Assembly (NCBI GenBank): GCA_009760885.1
Contig: CM019691.1
Span: 30,436,314-30,500,313 of the forward strand
DNA: 64,000 nucleotides
DNA from: Achatina immaculata
Lineage: Eukaryota > Mollusca > Gastropoda > Stylommatophora > Achatinidae
Direction: 5' to 3'
The notes below the pieces were generated by a model that worked only from the letters and a program-made list of their open reading frames with translations, ran no database searches and was not told where the DNA came from. Shown in pieces: positions 1-13,800 of the stretch. The translations under genes were made by a program, and so were the position numbers. Numbering within the stretch: position 1 is the stretch's first letter; the number at the start of each line of letters is the position of its first letter.

Positions 1-426
1 TTATCGTAAACGGAAATTTATAATTCCAGTTAAGTTCTAACTGTTTATTTTGCAAACCAAATTTTCTGAAATGAAACAAAATCAGAATCTCGGGTAATTC
101 ACTGAGAAATTATATGAATTTGTGTGAAGATGATTCTAGGTGAAATTGTCTAAATATATAAACAATATCTCCATAATAGCCTCGTTTTCATCCTCTGTTC
201 CGTCAGCAGAAAACATACCCTTATTTGGAAAGCACTGCTTTATAGCTTGAACAGACCACAATTATATTTTCATTTTTGGCTATGCTTGTTGAGGTAGGGG
301 TCCAATGTGGATGACTAATGAATAAAGCATGGACTCCCATCACTCTTTTTTTTGTTTGTTTTTTGTGTGTTCATAATCCAATGTTAACCGACTAACACTT
401 TTTTCTTGCACGGGGCGACCCTCTAG
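1..426. other. Intronic sequence before the first visible exon
   Basis: I see no coding exon or recognisable repeat here. If the integrin model is right, this is the 3' end of an intron, ending in a pyrimidine-rich acceptor with a possible branch site (GACTAAC) about 35 bases before 427. Confidence 0.5.
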
Positions 427-506
427 AGGTGGAGAGGTCGGATGTAGCAGATCAATATCATCGACAAGGTTATTGTCAAGCGGGCTTTTCGGCAACGTTT
501 ACCAGA
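427..506 (+). CDS. Integrin alpha alternative exon E-a (W2-W3 loop, variant a)
   Basis: The exon encodes a loop ending RQGYCQAGFSATFTR, which matches the alphaV-type segment just before blade 3. It is preceded by a pyrimidine run and CTCTAG (start phase 1) and ends before GTAAGT in phase 0, which fits exon 14193. A second possible acceptor (GATGTAG, start 448) has the same phase but a poor pyrimidine tract. It is a paralogue of exon 11132-11193: both share RQG(Y/F)CQAG. This variant has Asp residues (SDVAD) before the shared core; the other does not. It is either an alternative exon or the ancestral one. Splicing to 14193 is inferred. Confidence 0.72.
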
Positions 507-3500
507 GTAAGTCCAGTATTATGTGCACATCATGTGTCTTGTATATAATCATACACTTAGCTTCGCAGGTTCTTTGATTTCCTTAATTCTCTTTGGCATA
601 TTCTCGATGGAAGCTTTGCTGTAAGGCGGCCCTTTCTTAAGATGCTTTCTTCATCTGATTTATTGATTTATATTCACAGATTTTCTCATTAAAAAAAAAT
701 TTCTTTTTTAATTTGGTCATCATAAATATAGTCATTTTTCAAGCTCCAGTCATGTACATCCTGAAACGCTGGCCTTCAAACTGACCTACAATCTGACGAA
801 CGCAGCTCACGTTCACATTATTGACGTTTTCAGAATGAGAAGAGCGAGCCGTGGGAGATGTTTACCGAGCCAAACACTTCATCCAATTTGTGCATTCAGC
901 GTTCAGTCCCATACTTTCTACATCAAACGTCGAAGTAACTGAGATGCGAAATCTCACTTGTAAATTACGAAGCTCCGGTTTTACAGCAAAATAATTGATG
1001 TTTTCTCAGTCACTGAGTAGAAACACGCACAAAACAGGATTCGCCTTTACTGGCATGTTTTGAGAAGAGGAAAGCAGGCAGACACACGCTGTAAGAACAT
1101 GACTGTAAAATACATCACACAAAAATGATTAAGATACATTATAGAAACATGGCTAAGATACATCATAGAAACATGACTGAGATACATCATAGGAATATGA
1201 TACATCATAGAGTCAGTGGAAACATGTGCAATGAAAAGTACAGCTAGAAACATGTTATTTCACAGGAAATGGGAATAATGAGCAACCGAGCAAAGTAGAT
1301 GCAAAAGCCTATAAATATCAGACTGAAGACAATCTGAAAAGAGAACAAACGAAATGACTGTGTGAAGGGACGCAATCGCAAATTACTTTTAGGCGTGATG
1401 TGTCGAAAAAGTTCTATGAATCGTGTCAGAAAACAAACAAAACAGAAGATACAGCCGAATTACCTTTATTGGCCTTCAAAATAATCGCCGTCCTTCACAA
1501 CACACTTTTGGCAACGTTCATAAAGCTTCTGGAAACTAGCAACAAAGGCCTTTTTAGGAATCGATCGCAGAACCGCTGTCACACATTCTTGGATTGCAGC
1601 CACGTCCGCAAAACGTGCGCCTTTCGTGACGCTTTTTAAGCGGGGAAACGGAAAGAAGTCCGCAGACGCCAGATCAGGGGAGTACGGTGGATGATCGGGA
1701 ATATGTACGCCACGCTGAGCCAAGAATTGGCGCACACGAATCATGTCTGTGTTTCTGCTTGTCGATGGCCGACCCGAACGTGGCTCATCCTCAGTGGTTT
1801 CCTTCCCGTCGTGAAAACGTTTGATCCAGTCGTAAACACATTTTTTACTCACGGCTTCCATCCCGTACACTTGCACCAACATTTCATGCGTTTCCGTCGC
1901 CGTTTTCCTCAATTTGTAGCAGAACTTCATGTTCACTCGTTGCTCCATTGCGCTGTGACCTTACTTCTCACATTGCCCGCAGTGGGTTTGTCACGTGTAC
2001 TCCACGCTAGGTGGCGCTTCTCGACGTGTCTCTGGATAGCCACGTGCATGGGCACGCACCTGGCCCATGTTGCCGTTGAGATATCGAACCATTTACCGAA
2101 CTTTTTAGACACACCTTGTAATTATCATCACGTAATTGCCGACTAATGTTTTTGGTTTGTTGTTGAAATCGTTCTCTTAAATTGTATGTTTTTTAAAAAC
2201 CTATTTTACTCTTCGCACTAAAAATACCACGTCATATTTCTGAGGTGAAACTAACGCGTGATCATGTTTGTAGATTCTCCGAAGTTTTCACACGGAAGCA
2301 TGCAAGCCGCAGACAATAAAAGGCGGTAACTCGCCAGCTTCTTCGTTCTTCTTAGTCGTTCGTTCAGACATCGACGCCAAGCTATCTCACAAATGATTCT
2401 GGTCTTCAGCATCGCCATAGAGTTTCCCCTGTAGGTAGTTCAGGTCTGGACGAGTGGGTTGTGTAGTTGGCAGTTTCCCCAGAGAGGACTCTAATAGCAG
2501 TCAGTGTCATAACAGCCTGACCAGCGATGTAAGGATTAAATTGGTTGTACAACTTACTGGGAAAACCCAGAACTGAGGTTCGATGGAGTAGTGAGATGAT
2601 GCATTGTCCTATCTTTTGAGAAGGCCCTGGAAGATGGGGAAAGCCATAACAAACAGCCATCATCAGTCGTCACCATCATATGGCAGAAAGAACAGTACAT
2701 TGTTCACAACAGTTGTAAATAATAATTACGTAAATAATCTACAATATTACACATTGGTTTTCATGTAAAGGTGCAGTCTGGTATTATCACATAATCTTCC
2801 TATTACTGTATTTTATCTTCCTGTTACTGTATTTTATCTTCCTGTTACTGTATTTTATCTTTTCTTACTTTTGACTACTGCCGTCACCGTTGCTTCCGTG
2901 AACCTTTGCAGTTTGTGAGGATTTATTCCCTGTCTAAGGCAAGATGGTCGCAGGTGATCTCTCTAAGATGATTTTTACCTCATTTGTACACCTTATCTGG
3001 GGTGTCTGTGGTTTCGATTGCGTACATTCTGATTCTACATGCCCTTTGCTGCGGGGTTATCAAATGCCCAAACCACAGCGTTCTTTGTTTATGTAATTAT
3101 CACAGGTTACTGGCAGAAATTTGAGTTTATTTCTTTTTTGATCTATTCGGGTCTTCTTGATTGTGTTTTTTTATTTCTTATCTGATCTATTCGGGTACTC
3201 TTGATTCCTTTTATTCACTTACAGTTTCTTTCCTATTGTTCCTTTGTTAGGATCTAAGTGTGGCACTCATAACACATTGATATAAATATGGAGATTATCA
3301 GTTGCCTTATGAATATCTGTGTGGCTCAAAATAAGGGCAGTCTTATAGGTTAATTTGCTGACCTACTGGATTTTAGACTCTCGATCTTTTATCTATATTG
3401 TGAATATGGTACGAATATTTAACCCTTGCGTCTGTTATATGCTCCTGTTACGAAGTCTAATGTTACTAGTAGAACACACGTATAGAACTCACGTTGCTGT

Positions 3501-6500
3501 GTGCGGAACTCAGGGAAAAGACCATATTAACTGAATATATTTGAAAGTAAACGCAGAAGAAGAAGAATTTGGATGTTTTATTTACGGTCATTATTTCCGT
3601 TTTGAGCCTCATCCATCTTCATATTGTGTGAGTACAGTTGGTGCTGAGATTGTACTTCGTTGGAGTTGTTTGATGTTTTAGTGAAATAAGCGTTAATCAT
3701 CGGTAGAATATATGTTAATTTAGTATATAAAACCATGGTTTTGCCTCATTGGTGATATTATAGATGGCCAGTTTTATCAAAATATGCTGAACTTGTCTCA
3801 CCTGTTTGGGGCAAGTTTCGCAAAATACGCTGAACTTGTCTCACCTGTTTGGGGCAAGTTTGGCATAATACCCTGAACTTGTCTCATCTGTCTGGGAAGG
3901 CCCTTTCGCATAATAAAAACGTATTCTAAATTTATTTACATTCATCATTTCGTTCATTGATGCAACAGAACTACAAGAGGGATGCGATGTTGAATGCGAT
4001 AATATTAGCTTGATCGTGGATTTTTTATGGAATCTTTTACTGTCACATTGTCAGAGTTCTAACGAATGCCAGTTTTTTATTTACTTTATTAACACCATTT
4101 TATAAATATTTCTACTTATTTTGCACCTGTGGTGGAGATAACTAATAGTACAGCTTTACAAGTGGTATGGCAGTTATCTTACGAAAAACCCATCCTGGCC
4201 TAAATAGGTGTCAACTGATTACGGAAGTTGCCAAGCATTATTTTGACAGACGAAAAATCTTGTGTTGATTCTAGCATGTTTTATCGGCGTAACCGCCTAC
4301 TTTGCCTTGTCTTATCGCCTCCCTCGTGTAACTTTCAGTGTTGAAGAGAAAAATAAGCATCGTGAAAGGGCTCGGCCATTTGCTTCATATAATGGGACGT
4401 TTAAGGTTTCTATAATTTCCTTCATTCACCTCTTGCGTAGGCGGCCTCTCCCTCTGTTTCCTACAATTCTTAATGTGAATGCTTTCTATGGTACGCTGTC
4501 TGGTGGTAGTCGTGTAACGTGGCCAAACCATTTGACTGGTTGTTCCTGGATGTGGTGTAATGCTGATGTACTGCACCGCCTACAGCAGCAACAAATCACG
4601 TTTATAGTGTAAGACAGAGTTTCTCTTTGCACATCTATTGTAATCTGGTTTAACCCTCATCGCTGCCGTATACCGTCGTTCTGCAGCACGGTTTTTAGCA
4701 AATTCTTCCCTGTTCCAGTTGCTCATAACAAAATCTCTCATACATGTTGTATTTATTAACTGCACAAGCAACTAAAAGTGCGAGAAGAAATGAACCACTG
4801 GCAGGTTTTAAAAATTTTTCCATTTTGTCAAAAACCTGGAATGTAACTTTCGTAATTATCACAAACTAAGAGAGTGTCACCGATACGCCCCACAAACGAG
4901 ACATGCCTTGTTTCAAGAGAAGCATGTACATCTTCAAAGTTATATACACACCTGATTTTCTGTCTGGCAAATTGCAACATTCCCCACTTCATTTTTTTTC
5001 TCATTCTGAAGGTTTGCAACCTTTAATGTCCTTCCGTCCATCGCCTCAGGTCTTATTTGTGAAGTTTGTTATAGAAACCATCATTCGAAAAGCTTTTTTT
5101 TATTTTTCATGACAAAATTCCCTTGCCGATAGCGCCTGTTTAACCAGCTTTTGTTATTTTCCCATACAGTACATTCAACTGTTAGCACCACAAAGATTAA
5201 AGTACTAAGATTAAAGGGGTTTTTACCTGTACACGTTTCATGAAGAAGCTCTGATATGTTCTTCTTCTTCTGCGTTCGAGGTTGTTGGTCACATCAGATC
5301 TTGATCCCTGTCGACAGTGAAAAAGCCCGCAGTCCTCTCCAGGTCTTGATAGGAGCCCCAAAGCTTTTGCCCCAAGCTTGTGTCTTCTGGCCATGTCTCA
5401 CGCCTCAGGTCTGCATGGTTTGGGCACTCTTGTAGGATATGTTCTAGAGTATGGACTCCACTGCCACATGAACACTCGTCTGTGTGAGACATTTTAAGTC
5501 GATATAAGTGGCTTAGTAGTCTGCAGATTCCTGCCCTTAGGCGGAAGAGGATGGTTTGCTGATGTCTTTGTAGGTGGTATAGTGGATCTGTTTCGCTATT
5601 ACACTTCAGTTGCTTTTTTTTCCTTTGCCATATCTTTAAACTATGCACTGAGACATTATTTTTCGACAATCCTAAGTAATGATTTTTTTTCCATACAAAA
5701 GCAGTTTATGACAATGAAAAACTGAATATCAAAGACCATACAAAATTTTAAATATATTTTAAAGAATTAAAACAACATATCTTGTATCGTTGATACAAAA
5801 TTTGGACACATTTTTTCACCATTTTTAACTCACTGATTTAAAGTGTTCCAAATTTTGAATAAAAAAAAATTTATGGAGTTTTTAGGACCCTTGAGTGTCT
5901 CACATTTTGTATATTATAATTTAGTCAAGATATCATCATCATCCCTCTGTACTCCCAATGGAGCATAAGGCATCAACAAAGGTTCTCCAGCCAATCTTGC
6001 CCTGAGCAGCGGGATACCTCAGACCATGTCTTTGCCGCTTCCGTTAGCTCTTCCTGTATTGTGCGTCTCCATTTTCCCAGTGGCCTTCCTCTACTTATTT
6101 TTCTCGAAGTGGCCAAGTCAAGGAAGTAGAGGAGTGTCTTGTTCATTCTATTCGTAGTATGTGACCCAGCCGTTTGCATCTTCGTGTTTTGACCTCTTTA
6201 ATAATGTTCTCAGTGACTGTTCGTTTCGTTATTTCCTCGTTTGTCACGTGTTCTCCCCAGAGTATTCTTATCTTTTTTTTTTTAAGGCATCTTCCTTCAG
6301 ATCCTCTGTGTCTGCTTTCAGTTCTCTAACTGGTTCTCCATGTTTCGGCTGCGTATAATAAAAAGGACCGAACATTTGATTTATAGATTCAGAGCTCGAA
6401 GCTCTTATGAAGAATGGGAGATGTCCATGTTTGCAAATTTGTTAAAGGCCTGTGATCCTTGTCCAATTCTTGTGGATTTATAGATTTACCTGAATTTAAT

Positions 6501-9500
6501 TATAAAAAGCCCATACTGCAGAAATGAATTATGGTATTAACCACAGAGAGGAAGTTTTCCCCCTGTATTTTAGTGTGCACACAATTTTCTACTTTTTCCG
6601 CCCACGATGTACAATCAGTGCATGTTTGAGTGTGATAATCTAACACCAAAGTTGTGCAGACAGTTTTTGATTTATTGGCATGTAGCCCATTTGTTGTTGT
6701 TGTTTCCTTTCATACTAACCTTGACACATGGATAGCCATATGGAAGAGGGGAGGGGGAGTGGGTGTCCAGCCAGTGCATTGCACTAGGGCAGTGTTTCCC
6801 AGGCTTGTTCAGGCCACTGCCCCCTATTTCTCCCACACACCCGACCCGACCACCAGTGTACTACTCGTACAGTTACCAACTAAGACATGTTTTACACAAC
6901 TCAAAACTTACGCATGCGAGCCAGTTTATTTAACAGTACGAAGAAGTACATTTATAACTCACCTACTGTATTATTTTCTCAACTTTTATAATGTGTGTTG
7001 GATGAGTTTCATGTACGGACACAAGTTTCTCAGTATCAGGCTGACAAGTGCTAAGAAGAAGTCTTAGACCTTATGTTCAGTGACTTTCAGTCTGTTTCTC
7101 TGTTTAGTAAGAAGCTCTGTGACTGCATTGGAGCCTCGCTGTACTAAGTATTGTCTACATTCACTGGGGTCTCGCTGTACTAAATATTGTCTACATTCAC
7201 TGGAGCCTCGCTGTATTAAGTATTGTCTACATTCACTGGGGCCTCGCTGTACTAAATATTGTCTACATTCACTGGGGCCTCGCTGTACTAAATATTGTCT
7301 ACATTCACTGAAGTCTCGCTGAACTAAATATTGTCTACATTTTTTTTTTTTGCTTGTGGCGCTGCTGACATTTAAAAAAAAAAAATTGTACTCTCAGAAA
7401 CGATGTTCCTCTAGTGATAGATACAATGCTACATAGTTATGAAAGAAGAAAAAAAAACACTGGCCGGTCGACATATCGCTGTCGGCAGTTAATAAAAGGA
7501 TCTTGACATCCAACGGAGGCCTTTGAAGCGCTTGCCGACTTCAAACCGTTTGGGCTATCAAAGGGAGCTATTATTGTCCCCGTCTGCTGCTCAGTTTCCC
7601 CCCCCCCCACAACCCCCAAAACGTCCCCTACTGCTCCCCATTTCTTCCACTGCCGCTTTATCTTCCACTGCCCCCCCCATTGCCACTTTATCTTCCACTG
7701 CCCCTTTATCTTCCACTGCCCCCCTCATTACCCCTTTATCTTCCACTGCCCCCATTGCCCTTTTATCTTCCACTGTGTCCCCCCATTGCCCCTTATCTTC
7801 CACTGCCCCCATTGCCCCTTTATCTTCCACTGCCCCCATTGCCCTTTTATCTTCCACTGCCCCCATTGACACTTGTCTTCCACTGCCCCATTGCCCCTTT
7901 TATCTTCCGCTGCCCCCCATTGCCCCTTTATCTTCCACTGCCCCCCATTGCCCCTTTATCTTCCACTGCCCCCATTACCCCTTTATCTTCCACTGCCCCC
8001 ATTACCCCTTTATCTTCCACTGCCCCCCATTGCCCCTTTATCTTCCACTGCCCCCCATTGCCCATTTATCTTCCACTGCCCCATTGCCCCTTTATCTTCC
8101 ACTGCCCCATTGCCCCTTATCTTCCACTGCCCCCATTACCCCTTTATCTTCCACTGCCCCATTGCCCCTTTTATCTTCCACTGCCCCCATTGCCCCTTTT
8201 ATCTTCCACTGCCCCATTGCCCTTTTATCTTCCACTAACCCTATTGCCCTTTTATCTTCCACTGCCCCCATTGCCCCTTTATCTTCCACTAACCATATTG
8301 CCCTTTTATCTTCCCTACCCCCCATTGCCCCTTTATCTTCCACTGCCCCTTTATTTTCACTGCTCTCCTTTATCTTTCATCGCCCCTCTACTGCCCCATT
8401 TTCTTTCAACGCCACTCTACTGCCCCTTTCTTTCACCACCCCCCCCCCGGTCCTTAGCAACACCCACAAGGGGGCGTTATCGCCCACCTGTGGAAGCACT
8501 GCTGTAGGGTCACGAGGATTTTCCTTGTTTTAAAGGTGAGCCCAAAAGACTTCAGGGGAAGAAAAAAAAGATAAGAAGAAAAAGGGGGGGGGGGGAAAGA
8601 GTTTTATGTGGACTTAAAAAAATTTCAGAGAATGTCTTTGACTCTCACATCATGGGTTTCTCATGCACCGTTTTTTTTTTAATTAAAAGCTTTCTCTATT
8701 ATGAATTTTTGAGAAATTCATCTTTCTTCATCTTCATATACTTTACTCAGATCTATATGCATGCCAACTCCAAAATTTCAACTGTCAGCTCTAGCATGGG
8801 AGGTTTAGTTTTTGGGATGCATTTTCCCCACCTTGAACTTGTTACTCTGTGCAAAGTACTTTATCGCAAGTCGCAGAATGCTTTTCATTCTTGTAGAACA
8901 GAAAGGGGTCCACAGTGATTGCCTGCAGCCATGTTCTGGTACCTTTCCCAGGCTGGGTGTCATTATCAACCTTCTAAATTAGATTTTCGTTTTTTTGTCC
9001 CAGAAGTAGAAGCATTTATTTGCACTGAAGTAAGAGTCATTCGTTATTATTTTTTTCACTCTTTGGTCCAGACTTTTCTGAATGATTTCTATTCCTTTCT
9101 CGGTGATGATTTATAGTTGTAAGCCTGTTTATTCCAAAGTTTTGTTTGTAACTCCAAGGAATTTTCAGCTTTTTTGGACTTACTGAGTAGTAATACTTAT
9201 ATATTCTCTGAATGATTAGATTGTTTGAGAAGAAAGCTGAGACAGTTTTGAAAACAGCAAAAAAAAAAAAAAAATAGAAAATCGAGAATGTTAGTTGTTA
9301 TATAAATAAGCATTTCTGCATTAAAAAAAAAAAACCAACAAACAATCCAAACTCATTAATGAAAGATAAATGTTAAAACTGCTGATTTTTGCTCATATGA
9401 AATAGTGGTTCTAAGACAGACAACACTTTTATATGCATAACACACACATCAGCAGGAGTTCATTCTATCCTGGATGTGCAGACAAATGTAGCTACACAAA

Positions 9501-10782
9501 CAAGTTCGGTAAGATCTTAATATGTCCAGACAAAAAAATGTAGGTATACAGATAAATTCAATGAGATCTTAATATGTCCAGGAAAAAAAAAACTGTTAGC
9601 CACCATTAAGTCAAAAAAAAAAAAAAAATGTGGAGACTTCCTTCTCACTTTTGTATGACATGAATCAGTCTTGTAGCCAGCAGAGTCATTTGATGATTGT
9701 TTTTTTTCCCCTAGCATGTTTTAGTCCATTTGTTTCTTATCAGGTTTTCTTCATAAAAACTTTAAAGACAAATTTTGAAGTTTATTATGTAATGTAAAAT
9801 GGTCTTTTATCTATTTTGTTGCAAATGTAACAGGCTCTGTTTGTTCTTGTGAGACATTTTTTTTCTTTTCTTTGGAGGCAGCATGATAATCCTGGCAAGG
9901 CATGCTGTGGTCTGCAACTAATGTTTTATTTTGTCTCTTGAGTAGTGGTTGCTCTCAGCTTCTAGTAATTTCAGATGTTTCCATAATCTAATAGTACAGT
10001 CATTTCACAGCATACAAAATATGAAATGGATAACTAATTCTAAAAGCACATGTGGCATACTTATAGGAGAAATAAAAACCACTTTCTATATCAGAGATTC
10101 CCAATCAGTTGGGAATTCAAGGGAGTTAGGAGAGAAGGAGAGAGGTGGGGGGGGGGAGAGAGAACCACAGACTGCCAGACTCAAACTGTTGTAGTATTGA
10201 TCTTCATGTATTGTAGATCAAGATTCTAACAGTGTGAGTCTGTCATTCTGTGGTCTCAGTTACCTTCCTGAAATTAGGCATTCCCTATTCATATGAGAAG
10301 CTATGTTCTATAGAAACATCTCAGTGTTTCAACACCCCATGCAAGTATAAAAAAAGCACTAAAGGTAATCATATTTAATATGACCTTTTGACATAAACAG
10401 GCAATGTTAACTACAAGCTAAATATTGTAATTATTTGTTTTGATCTGTGATGGATTTAAAAGGAGTCAAAATATTTATATTTCTTTTGGACCTGGAAATC
10501 AAGGATTATTAACATCCACCACGAAGAAGTATCTTTCAAGGTTTCTGCTATAAGATATACAATTTGTATTACATTTATCAGTTACCCTACAACCACCTGG
10601 TATTCAGGCTATGGGTGAAGTGAAATATTCATGTAAACCTACCTCATAAATAAATCACATTAAAAAAAAACATGAACAAGTATATGAGAGACGCTGAAAG
10701 CATTACTGTATAGGACTACAGAAAAAAAAAATCAACAACACTCAATACTAATTGATTATTAATGGAATATGGGCCAAATCAG

Positions 10783-10814
<32 letters not shown>

Positions 10815-13800
10815 TTCTGTCCAGTTTGTTATCACAGATATGGCTTATTTTAATTTTATTAATGGTTAGTAAATAAATAAAATTAAATCAAATATTCATG
10901 AAAATAAAGTATATACCGAAATGGTAGCAGCTTTTCTCAACAGCCATTAAAACAATATTGTACTTAATTTCTATTAATTTTAGTTCTGCGAACTGTCTCG
11001 AGTTCTTTTTTGATGAACCAACAGTATGAGCTATTAAGTCTATATTTTGCTCTGCCATTCATATTTACCTACCCCTTGCCATGGTGTTTCATATTGTTGT
11101 GATCTATATGTGGTTACCTGTGTGTCTACAGGCCAGTGGGGGTTTAACCGGCAGGGCTTCTGCCAGGCCGGTTCCAGCGCTGCACTATCATATGTACGTG
11201 AGTTTACCATCACATTTTGCTTGCCCCTTCAAATTTTGATTTGTTTTCACATTATGGTACAACAGTTCATTGTCTCTTTGCAAAATATAACAGTTACAAG
11301 CCCCTTGAAAAAAACTTACCATGGCAATGAGCAATGCATTTATGCTGACTCTTTACTCCAGTGTTTGCTGCATACATTGTTGTTGTTTGATTTATTCTGG
11401 TACAGTGGAACTGAAATCTTTTTTTTTTTTCTGTGTGGTTGTAATTATTTTTTTAAAAATACAACTTGAATTTATTTTATGATGTTTAGTTTCTGTTCTT
11501 TGATTTCAATCCTTCAGCATTTCATTCACTGGTATTCCCTTTGTGTGACATAAAATGAATGTAAGACACTGTATACAACAAAGGTTATGTGAAATTTGCA
11601 TAAGTCTCATGCATTATTGCCCTTAAAAAGTAAATGCGTTGAGTTAGAGGTATTATTTGATGTTTATTACTCTTGTACTCTTTTCTGTTTTTCTTCTTGT
11701 GTTTTACATTTTTCTTTAAATTAGTCGGTGGTCTGTTTAGACTAAATGTCTGCTTTTTTATTCTGTTTCTTGGAAATTGTCCCTTCTAAACGTTGTTATT
11801 TCTCTGCTTAAAATACTTTCATGTTACATTTCATTTGGCTGTACAGGACTTGTGACTTTGTAGTTTTTGCACTTTTTTTTTCCTTTCCTTTTGCTGGTGA
11901 TTTTAAAGCAGTAATGTTTCATTTTAAATGAATTAGCATTTTGATTCATATCATCTACGGTGGTAGCTGTAAACAGTATCACTGATATGACAAAATACTG
12001 CTGTGCCATACTATACAATATCCTTTTAATTTATGAAACCTGCAGTGTCTCTATGATTCCGCCATGATACTAATATATTTTATTGTTCACATTATTGAGA
12101 ATCTAATTTTTGCTATTATATTTCATATATTTATGACAGTTTCATTTATTTATTGCCAGACAAGCGCATCATTTCATTTCATTCATTTGCATGTCCCTTG
12201 CGGAACTTTGCCTCCCTAACAGCACTCCTGTAGGCCTCTCAGTTGTGAGCAAGTTGGCCTACTGCTGATGCATCCATTTGCAGATCATCAATGATGTCTT
12301 GCAGCCATCTTCGCTTGGTCTTCCTCTCTTTCTTTTTGCCATCATGTACCCCTTCCAAGATGGTCTTCTCTAGATTATCATGACATTTAATGTGTCCAAG
12401 ATATTTAAATTTTCTCTGTTTAATCCTCTTTACTAGCCAGCCTTCTTCAATATTAATTTCTTGTAGTATGGATATATTTGTTCTTTTTTGTGTCCATGAT
12501 ATTTGAAGAACTCTTCTGTAGCATTTACATTCAAAGGCATTTATGTGTTTCTCAGCTGCTTTGTTAAATGTCCAAGTCTCACAGGCATATGTTGTGATGG
12601 GAAAGATGCATATCCTTAAAAATCTTGTTTTTGTAGTTCTGTCTGTTCCTCTCCACAGATTCTTTAGTTGTTTTACTTTCTGACAAGCAATAGATGTCCT
12701 GCTTTTAATTTCCCTCATTGCATATGTTATATATATATTAATTATTCAGAATTTCATATCAGTCATTGTCTGCAATAAGATTGCAAAATTTTTTTCTTCT
12801 TATTTGTATATTACTCTAAAACTATAACATTGAAATGTTTAATGCAGTGTTTCATTATGATGAAACTATTAATCTTATCCTGGCAGTTTTTAACAAAAAA
12901 TATACTTATCATGTGTTTTTTTTCCATGTGAAAGTTTAAGTGTTTCTGTGCATGCACAAACATGTGAAAAAAACATCCTTATAACTTATACTGTGTTTTC
13001 TCCATTATTATCTTTCTGTTTATCTTCCTTATAACTCATCCTGTGTTTTCTCCATTATTATCTTGCTGTTTATCTTCCTCATAATTCATTTTAACTACAC
13101 TGCAGTCTGTTTCTATTTCCCCTTCTTACTTTTTTTCTTTTTTTTTCTTTTCTGTTTTCATATACTTACATCCTTTTCATTTGTACTCAGCCATGAGCTG
13201 AACTGTGATCTATAGCTATGTTTTATTCATTTCTGTGTGTAGTTTTCAAAGATAGTTGTTTGGTTTTTCTGATGTTCTCCAGTCTCTTCTTACCTTGTAG
13301 AAATATTTAAAAATTTTTCTGCATGCTGTAATACATAATTCATAATTCTAACTTATTTATTATGTTTCGCAAGTGAATTCTTTATTTAGCACATTCATTT
13401 TTATTTTTTAAGATGATGAAATAGGAGTGATGGTTTAATCCAGACATGAATGTGTGGAGATATTTTTTTCTTAAATTTCGTCTATCCAAAGTACTTGAAA
13501 AAAAAAAAAAACAAACTGAGGAGAGCAAACTAATGTCAGTTTAAACATCGGATGAATACATGCTTAAATTCCACATAAATTTTGTCATAGAACCCATTAT
13601 TTGTTATTGGCAAGATTTTTTTTTGGTTTTTTTGTTCCAAGCTTTGAATGACAAGCTAATTTTGTCAACCATGTTAAGAGACATCAGTCTAGTCCAGTGA
13701 TTCCCACATTATTTTCTGTGTGATGTCATCATAATAAAAAAAAAGGCTGACTTGTTTCAGAATAAAAAGCTGCTGCATCTTTGCTGCCAAGATCACATCC

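Larger units (their letters stand above)
6790..8501 (+). mobile_element. hAT-type MITE (family 1) with hugely expanded internal repeats
   Basis: The left end CAGTGTTTCCCAGGCTTGTTC is nearly identical to the left end of the element at 37803. The right end (TGTGGAAGCACTG) is a degenerate inverted copy. Flanks CACTAGGG and CTGTAGGG match at 6 of 8 bases, fitting the 8-bp hAT target duplication. Left-half sequence to about 7060 aligns with 37803-38085. The other copy is 439 bp and this one 1712 bp; the difference is two tandem arrays (7126-7345 and about 7625-8440). No transposase is present. Confidence 0.8.

Noticed and set aside
4262..5110. Transposase-like frames
   Set aside because: Short frames on both strands gave no convincing family motif.
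7080..7322. Cys/His repeat protein
   Set aside because: It is a 36-bp tandem array within a MITE.
7523..8533. Long Ser/Thr/Pro-rich open frames on both strands
   Set aside because: They are produced by the ~27-bp minisatellite inside a hAT MITE; no start context, domain or splice structure supports a protein.
8919..9116. Possible upstream integrin exon (MFWYLSQ)
   Set aside because: It recalls CYVLSQ, but the following bases are GCTGGG rather than a GT donor and the flanking peptide does not match.
11047..11469. 140-codon frame as a separate gene
   Set aside because: Only 11132-11193 resembles protein; the rest is intron around an integrin exon.
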